From: Dillenia suffruticosa
Lineage: Eukaryota; Streptophyta; Magnoliopsida; Dilleniales; Dilleniaceae
DNA: 64,000 nt
Assembly: GCA_033439265.1 (NCBI GenBank)
Contig: JAVTVX010000031.1
Location: 481,501 to 545,500 of the forward strand
Direction of reading: 5' to 3'
Below are positions 57,661-64,000 of the stretch, piece by piece. Positions within the stretch are counted from its first letter, which is position 1, and each line of letters opens with the position of its first letter. A program made the position numbers and the translations under genes. The notes beneath the pieces are model-generated. The model was not told where the DNA came from and made no database searches. It worked only from the letters and a program-made list of their open reading frames with translations.

Positions 57661-60600
57661 ATTCCCAAACTCCCTCCAGCAATCTAAAATCGTACCCATT
57701 GTCTCTGACTTTGCATCCATGAATAGCATGAGGTCATCAGTAAAGAACAAATGAGATACTGTAGGTCCTCTTCGAGAAGCTCTAACAAGAGTCCAAAGAC
57801 TTTTATTCGCCCTGTTGAAAATTGTGTAAGATAATATTTTCATGATTAGTAAAGAGCAAACTAAGCATGCGTAACTACAAAACATAATCAGTCAAATCAA
57901 ATGAGTTGGGATCTGAAAGTCCTTAAGAGTCGACCCCTAGATGGACCAATCTATGCGGTCATAAGCCTTATGCAAATCTATCTTCAAAACCATGCACCAC
58001 CTTTAACCCTAGGCAGTAGAAATAGTATGTACTATCTCCTGAGTGACAATGATGTTATCCAGGGTGATTTGACTTGGGAGAAAACTACTCTGATGGGGAT
58101 CTATCACTTTCTCGAGGACAGGATGAAGTCGGTTTACTAGGACCTTTGTCAGGAATTTATAGCTGGTATTCAATAAAGTAATGGGTTTAAAATCTACTAA
58201 GCTAATCGGATACTCCATCTTCAGAATCAAAGCAATAAAAGCCCAAAGGAACTCTGTAGGAATAGACCCAACTCGAAAGGCCTCCTCAATAAAGTGGATT
58301 AGTACGGAATGAAATCTACCCCAAAAAATTTTGATAAAAGATAGGTTGGATTCTATCCGGTCTTAGGGACTTCAAACCCTTCATCGAAAAAACTACCATC
58401 CTAACTTCCGATAGCTCAAACGGCCAACGCAACAAGATATGATCAATAGGCTCCACCACCTATTGCCAGGCACCATCATCTCCATTCAGCCTACTGATTG
58501 AGGTAGTAGTAAACAATTCCTGAAAATAGGAGGTTGCATGGTCCTTAAGCTGACTCTGATTAGAACACCGGTCTTTGTCAACCTTTAGTCGTACCATTCG
58601 ATTTCTATGGCATCGAACAAGTATAGATAGGTGATAGAATCTGGTATTCTAGTCTCCCTAGCAAAACCATTGTATTCATGAATTTTTGTGCCAAAATACT
58701 TCCTCCATATCTAGGATTCTATGGTACTTTCCCAACAATCGGGATTCAAGTCCTCGAAGAAAAGTTGGGCTGGTGTAATTTTGAGAATTCTTAATGTCCC
58801 ATAACCTGGCCTCCAAATGTCTCTTCCTATATAGCAGGTTACCAAAAAACCCTCTTGTTCCATTCCCTAACAGCTATAGAAGATTCTCAGATAGATTGAA
58901 AAAGAGAAGGAGTATGATTATGACTATTCCAAACTGACAAAAATACCTGAGGAAATTGATGATGGTATAACTAGGCTACCTCAAATCTGAATGGTCGATT
59001 CTCTTTTGGTAGAGCAAAATCGGCAAGTGTAGAAACAAATAGGATGGTGGTTCTATGAAGTCTGGGTAAATTAACCATTCTTGTCATAGGAAAACTAATG
59101 TGAATCAACTAATTACCCAAAACTGGATCCAATCACTCCTTAAGTACTACTAGACCATCTCTTTTTTGGACCCAACTATAAGGATTACCAATGGCCCCAA
59201 GATCATGAAGGTCACAGTAAGCCCAATAATCTTTGAACCTTTGGGCTTTAGCTGGGACTTGAGCCCTCCCATTGCTTGTCTCCGACAACCCCGCAATATC
59301 ATTAAAATCTCTTAGCACAAGGCATGCATTATCCATAAAGTTTGCTAAATTATGCAAATCCTGCCATGCATCATTCTTTTTCCCTTTGTTAGGTTGAATA
59401 TACACAAACATGAAAAACCAAACAATATTATGAATTCATACCTTAAAATGAATCAACTGATCAGTAGTAAATAGCACTTCCAAGTCACCTACTCCAGATT
59501 TCCAAACTAATCAAAGGCCTTCTTTGAACCACAAAGTCGAAACCACATGTTCTCTATCATACCCAAGGTGACTTAAAAATTTCAAACTCCTTTGAGAGCT
59601 ATTTTTAGTCTCAGTTATGCATAAAACATCCTATCTGCATTCCAAACAATAATTTTAAGATTCAGAGACATAAATAATAAGAAAAAGCTATAAAATAACA
59701 TACCTAGAGGTTCAGAAATTGTCTAACCACCACCTCACTGGGTCCTCTTTTTTGGCTATCTAAACTATCTTCTGGCCTCCTCATACCGATGTTATCCCCT
59801 TTAGATGATAGAAGTTGCCATCCACACTTATAGACGAGTGTGTACCACCTTCCATTGAGGTGCTGCTGGACCTTTCCATAACAGTAGAATCAAAGCTTCC
59901 CTGTATACACAACGATGGTGTCTTCATTCCAAACAACAGGGAGTGGGGTTCCCTTTGCCAATCTGAACTCGTCACATGATCAATCAAATCCCCTCCTCCC
60001 CCATCAAATACCAATGATGGAGAGTCCAATTTCATAAGAGCTTCCATGCCTATGCCATCTTGACCCAGAACAAAGTAAGACCCAAAAGCCTTCATGCTTA
60101 CCTCCTTAGTCGTGCTTGCATTGGGAAGTTGTTGGAAGGATTCTGGTCAGAGAGGTGTTAATTGCCTTCCCTCCAACTTTCGGAGCACCAAAGAAAACCC
60201 AGAGGCAAACTGAGAGTTCACCATTGAGTTCCTCTTAATCGGAGAAGGAGAAACATGTTCTGCTTCTTAATCGGCCCGGGTTGATTAAGGGTTAGATTCA
60301 TTCCTCTTAGGAACTGGGCCATTCAAAAGCTTAAACCTTTGACTTGAATTAGTCCGTGGTGCTAGGCCAGGTGCGCTTGTGGGCTATCTCAGGCCCATAT
60401 CTCTCATCTATTGCTATTTAGGCTTGCTTCATGAGAAGCTTCAGCTCCTGTTCTCCAAGCCAAGGCCCATGACATTTCCCGCCTCTAGCCAACCAAGATA
60501 GCTCTCCCCCAATCCGTAACGATCACTATGGATAATGAATAATCTCCCTCTGTGATTCTTACGATATGATTAAATCGATTACACAAAATCTCCTTGGTAG

Positions 60601-60959
60601 GAATCTCATCTCTGGCCACTCTAGAACCTCTCCTCGATTGTCTCTGGACCTGCATCCAAGGTCCGAAACCTTCTGGCACTGGAGGCTTATGGGAGGATTG
60701 ACCAGCAGTGGATTTTAGCTAAATAATCCTAGAACCCTTATCTTTATTCTTGGCTGAAGCTTCCTCCATCTCCTTCCCACATGGCTCTTTCACATGCCCA
60801 ACATGCCCATATTCAAAGTACATCACATGCAAGCGCTCGTACTCCACCCTTTTTACCCTTTTCTTAATATGAATTTTTGGAACTAGATGTTTCATCAGGT
60901 TTAGTTCTACACATATGTGAGCATATTTACCACGTGAAGCCATAGCTATTTTAAACGAG
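57661..60959 (-). mobile_element. L1-type LINE, ORF1 remnant and 5' part of ORF2
   Basis: Minus-strand reading from the right: an ORF1 remnant begins near 60959 with ASRGKYAHICVELNL and VEYERLHVMYFEYGHVGH, the plant L1 ORF1 zinc-knuckle region, with two of the usual cysteines changed to tyrosine. It continues as FGPWMQVQRQSRRG near 60660 and ends around 59780. ORF2 starts near 59665 with endonuclease text (ITETKNSSQRSLKFL, then CLVLRDFNDIAG near 59300). RT text follows (PITLLNTSYKFLTKVLVNRL near 58180; SHLFFTDDLMLF near 57755-57720). The catalytic FADD box reads FTDD (57733-57744). The N-terminal part of ORF1 and part of the endonuclease start are missing, and stops are frequent. It is an inactive LINE whose RT domain is cut at 57661 by the copia insertion. 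Confidence 0.88.
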
Positions 60960-61084
60960 ATATATAAAACATGATGTAACAACAATAGAATTATAAGTAT
61001 AAAAATAGGGTATATGTATTTTAAATCCAAAGCCAATAAATCCCAACGACCATTTTTTTGCAATGGGAAAAATTTTTGTGAAAA
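60960..61084. other. AT-rich junction between L1 and RTE remnants
   Basis: L1 ORF1 homology stops at about 60959 and RTE homology starts at about 61085. The bases between are AT-rich and unassigned. Confidence 0.4.
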
Positions 61085-61398
61085 AAAGAAAGTTCAATTG
61101 TGGATACGAGAATATCGTTTAAGGCGGTTTGGACATGTGTAATAAAAATCTAAAGACGTACCTGTTAGGAGATGCAAGATTTTAAATATAGGAGATTTAG
61201 TGAAGCATGGGGTAGGTTGTTAAAAATCTAAATGCAAATTATCCATAAAAACATGAATTTCAAGAGTTTAGTTGAGTAGACGTTCTTAGATAGGAATGAG
61301 TATGTAGAAAAATCCAAAACAGTTAAATCATCACTTTTATTATTTTATGTTCTATGAATAGTTTTTTTTTCATTATTTTTATTTTTAATGTAAAATTC
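61085..61398 (+). mobile_element. RTE-type LINE, short 3'-end fragment
   Basis: Carries the tail of the RTE ORF (text equivalent to 'REYRLRRFGHV' near 61100-61140) and a T-rich 3' region. It parallels 62600-62880 in the longer copy next to it. No earlier RTE domains precede it, so it is a separate 5'-truncated insertion or a duplicated 3' end. Confidence 0.75.
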
Positions 61399-61404
61399 AA
61401 CCCC

Positions 61405-62890
61405 ATGAAATAAAGGAGATCTTAAAGAGAATGAAGAATAATAAATCTATAGGATTTGATGACATTCCTGTTGATATATGGAAATATTTTGGTTAATTAG
61501 ATATAGTAATATTAATTGATTTTTTTAACAAAATTTGGCAAACCCAAAAAAAATGACCTAAGCATAGAGGGAGAACACACTTTTTCAATTATATAAGAAT
61601 AAATGATACTTACAAGATAATTCCAATTACAGAGAAATTGAACTTGTGAGTCATACTATAAAGTTATGGGAGAGACTAATAGAGTATAAATTGATATTAG
61701 AGATAAATATATTTTAAAAACAATTTGAATTTTTGTTTGGATGATCCACCACTAAAACAATTCATTTGTTAAGACATTTGATAGAGACATTTAAAGTATA
61801 TAAGTGAGACTTATATATGGTATTCATTGATTTAGAAAAATATAAGATAAAGTTCCTAACAAATATTGTGGTGAATGTTGATGAAAAAATTGATCTCCCT
61901 GAAATATATTAATCTTATTAGAGATATGTATGAGGGAACTATAATCAATGTAAGAAATTATGGGGGTCTGAGCGATAGCTTCTCTATCAATATTGGACTT
62001 TACCAAAGTTCGGCATTACATTGCATTCTTTTTACAATAGTAATAGATGAAATCACGAAAAACATTCAAGATGAAATACCACGGTAAATGATATAGTATT
62101 GGTCGATAAAACTAGAAGGGCATTAGTACTAAATTGGTGTTATGGAGAGTCACACTGAAATTCAGAAAATTTATATTAAGTCAGTCAAAAATTGAGTGGA
62201 TGAAATATAGTTTTAGTGGCAATCATCAGAAATGATGAAAAAATGATTAGATTAAAAGGAAATGACGTTCCAAAAAAAAAATGTTTTAGCTATTTTGATT
62301 CCATTATTCAGAACGATAACAATATAGATGGAGATGTGAATTATAGGATCCAAACGGATTTGATAAAATGGAGAAGAGTATAAGAAATTCTTTGCGAACG
62401 CATAATGTCTTATATTTGAAGGGGAAGTTTTATAGAACCACAACAAGACATGCACTATTATGTAGCAATGAGTATTGGACCATTAAACAACAACAATAAT
62501 TTAAAATGATTGTAAATAAGAATGATTAGATGGATGTGTGGTAAAATTAGAAAGGATAAGATTAGAAATGAAAAGATACGTAATAAGTTAGGAATTAGTT
62601 TAATTGTGGATAAAATGCGAGAATATCACTTGAGATAGTTTGGACATGTATAACAAAAACCCGAAAATACACTAGTTAGGAGTACCGAAAACTTAAATAT
62701 AGGAGAGTTAGTGAAACGTAAGGGTAGATTATTAAAAATTTGGATACAATTTATCTGTAAAGATATGATAGTTAAAAATTTAGTTGAGTTGATGATTTTA
62801 AATATGAATGAGTGACGTATGAGACTTAGATCAAATTAAATCACCAATCTTGTCTTTTTTTTTTCTAGTGTTATCTTCTCTATTTTGTTG
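61405..62890 (+). mobile_element. RTE-type LINE, reverse transcriptase region to 3' end
   Basis: Plant RTE RT text in order: EILKRMKNNKSIGFDDIP (about 61416), then 'REIELVSHTIKLWERLIEY' type text near 61630. FIDLEKY lies near 61826, and LISLKYINLIRDMYEGT followed by FSINIGLYQSSALHCILF at 61890-62030. DEITKNIQDEIPR ends at about 62087 and text of the 'MIRWMCGKIRKDKIRNEKI' type lies near 62523. The strand with the catalytic FADD is shortened here: NDIVLVDKTR follows PR directly near 62095, so about 15 bases of the active-site block are missing and the remaining Asp pair reads Asn-Asp. Many stops. The 5' half (endonuclease) is absent. It is inactive. Confidence 0.85.
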
Positions 62891-64000
62891 TAAAATTTAA
62901 CTACATATATATTTTTATCTTTCCAATATTTGTCTCTCAAATAATCGATTCTAAAATTTATAATTAAAATTCGGTTTGTTATTGTTGTATTTTTATTTTC
63001 ATTTTTTTGGGAATTATCTTCTTTATTTTTACTTACAAATTTTAATTTTATATTTTCTTTTTTTCTTTATTTTATATTTGTTTTTCAAACGATCGACTCA
63101 AAATTTGGGATTAAAATTTAGATTATTATTGTTAGAAAAATTTTGTGAAAACTAATTCATTTTATCATTTCAATAATCGTAAGATCAAACAATCATTCTC
63201 CATTGTATAGAGATTACGATTTTAAATAGCCTATGCATTTTTATAGGCCCATGAAATGTATCCTTCCAAACTTCAGAAAGAGAAAAATTGATAAATAGTA
63301 ATTAAACATCCATTCATTGCATTTAACTTTTGATTTTGCTCTTCTTATATTTGAATTCTATGTTATTAGTTTGAGACAATAAAAAAATTTCATTCTCAAA
63401 AGTTGAAAATATCAATTACAAAAGTTTCTAGCAAAATATAAATTTGAAGAAGATAACTATTGGAGTTGGGTTTGGTTTCATAAATAATGGTTTTGCTAAC
63501 TTAGATGGGATGATTTGTTATCTGTCAAACTTGGTTGATGAAACCTGTAAAAGAATGCTGTAGCGTGCTTCGATGGGGAGATTTCAACGCTCAAGTTAGA
63601 AAGCGGTTTTCGATGAGAGAAACAAACTGAAAAAGGGCTCTATTACGTCCTTGTGTACTGTGTAAATTCAGAGAACGCGTTTAGCCAATTGGCTTTGCGA
63701 TATATTTATAGCTCGTCTATATGAGTTTTGTATGTATTCGGAGCGTTTGAATCCTAATTTCCTTATAGAGGTATCCCGAGATTACAAGGATCACAACTAT
63801 AGATTCTCAAAGATTTAGAAGGCTATTGTTAGAGGAATTCCAGATCATCAAAGATTCATTTCCTTATTGACAATGGTTAAATGTTTCCTTCCTGATTACG
63901 AGAGATTGTCTTTGCATTTTAAGAGAAGGCAAATATTGCCTTTAGTTGAATAGTGGCACCGGGCAGCGTAAAGACTCAAGAGCCGATTAGATAGCTACCA
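62891..64000. other. AT-rich, unclassified right end of window
   Basis: 62891-63450 is very AT-rich, with short direct repeats such as 'AACGATCGACTC.AAA.TT' and 'AATAATCGATTCTAAAATTT'. From about 63540 the base composition becomes more balanced, like the leader or LTR of another retroelement that continues past the window. I could not find its ends or coding text. Confidence 0.4.

Overview
The window reads as nuclear DNA of a flowering plant. It is AT-rich, has short exons separated by GT..AG introns, and carries plant-type SNARE and Sm genes. It is full of plant Ty1/copia, Ty3/gypsy, L1 and RTE retroelements. The species cannot be named from the sequence alone. No prokaryotic features (operons, Shine-Dalgarno sites, CRISPR) are present.

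Layout: 515-12012 is a large old Sirevirus-type (SIRE/Maximus) copia element with LTRs of about 1.87 kb. Next come AT-rich spacer and (GA)n tracts, then a broken, 5'-truncated glyoxal/galactose-oxidase-like pseudogene on the minus strand (14082-15108). A second copia relic without recognisable LTRs lies at 15960-19630. A third copia element occupies 21171-31893 and itself holds a 3.6 kb Ty3/gypsy-type solo LTR (25974-29574) flanked by a perfect 5-bp duplication. Two intact host genes follow on the plus strand: a five-exon VAMP72-group R-SNARE gene (33386-42129, 221 aa) and, about 1.4 kb downstream, a four-exon SmD1 core snRNP gene (43546-47855, 114 aa). The right end is again transposon-dominated. 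A minus-strand L1-type LINE (48560-60959) is split by a second, younger member of the third element's copia family (50714-57660, perfect 5-bp target duplication). Two plus-strand RTE-type LINE fragments follow (61085-62890), then unclassified AT-rich DNA.

The host genes work in unrelated pathways. VAMP72 is a membrane-anchored SNARE of secretory/endosomal traffic, and SmD1 is a core component of spliceosomal snRNPs. They share a layout: head-to-tail orientation, pyrimidine-microsatellite 5' leaders, and introns that begin with (CT)n runs at the donor site.

The most interesting unexplained structures are: a dispersed array of GTCGAC-centred motifs filling both LTRs and part of the 3' interior of the Sirevirus; a two-part GC-rich leader (GGGTC/GACCC motifs followed by GCGCGTGG motifs) shared by the two related copia elements; the (CT)n runs at intron donors; and a tandem duplication that preserves the pre-insertion site of the third element. 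I found no convincing new biological system. All calls were made by eye, without database searches.
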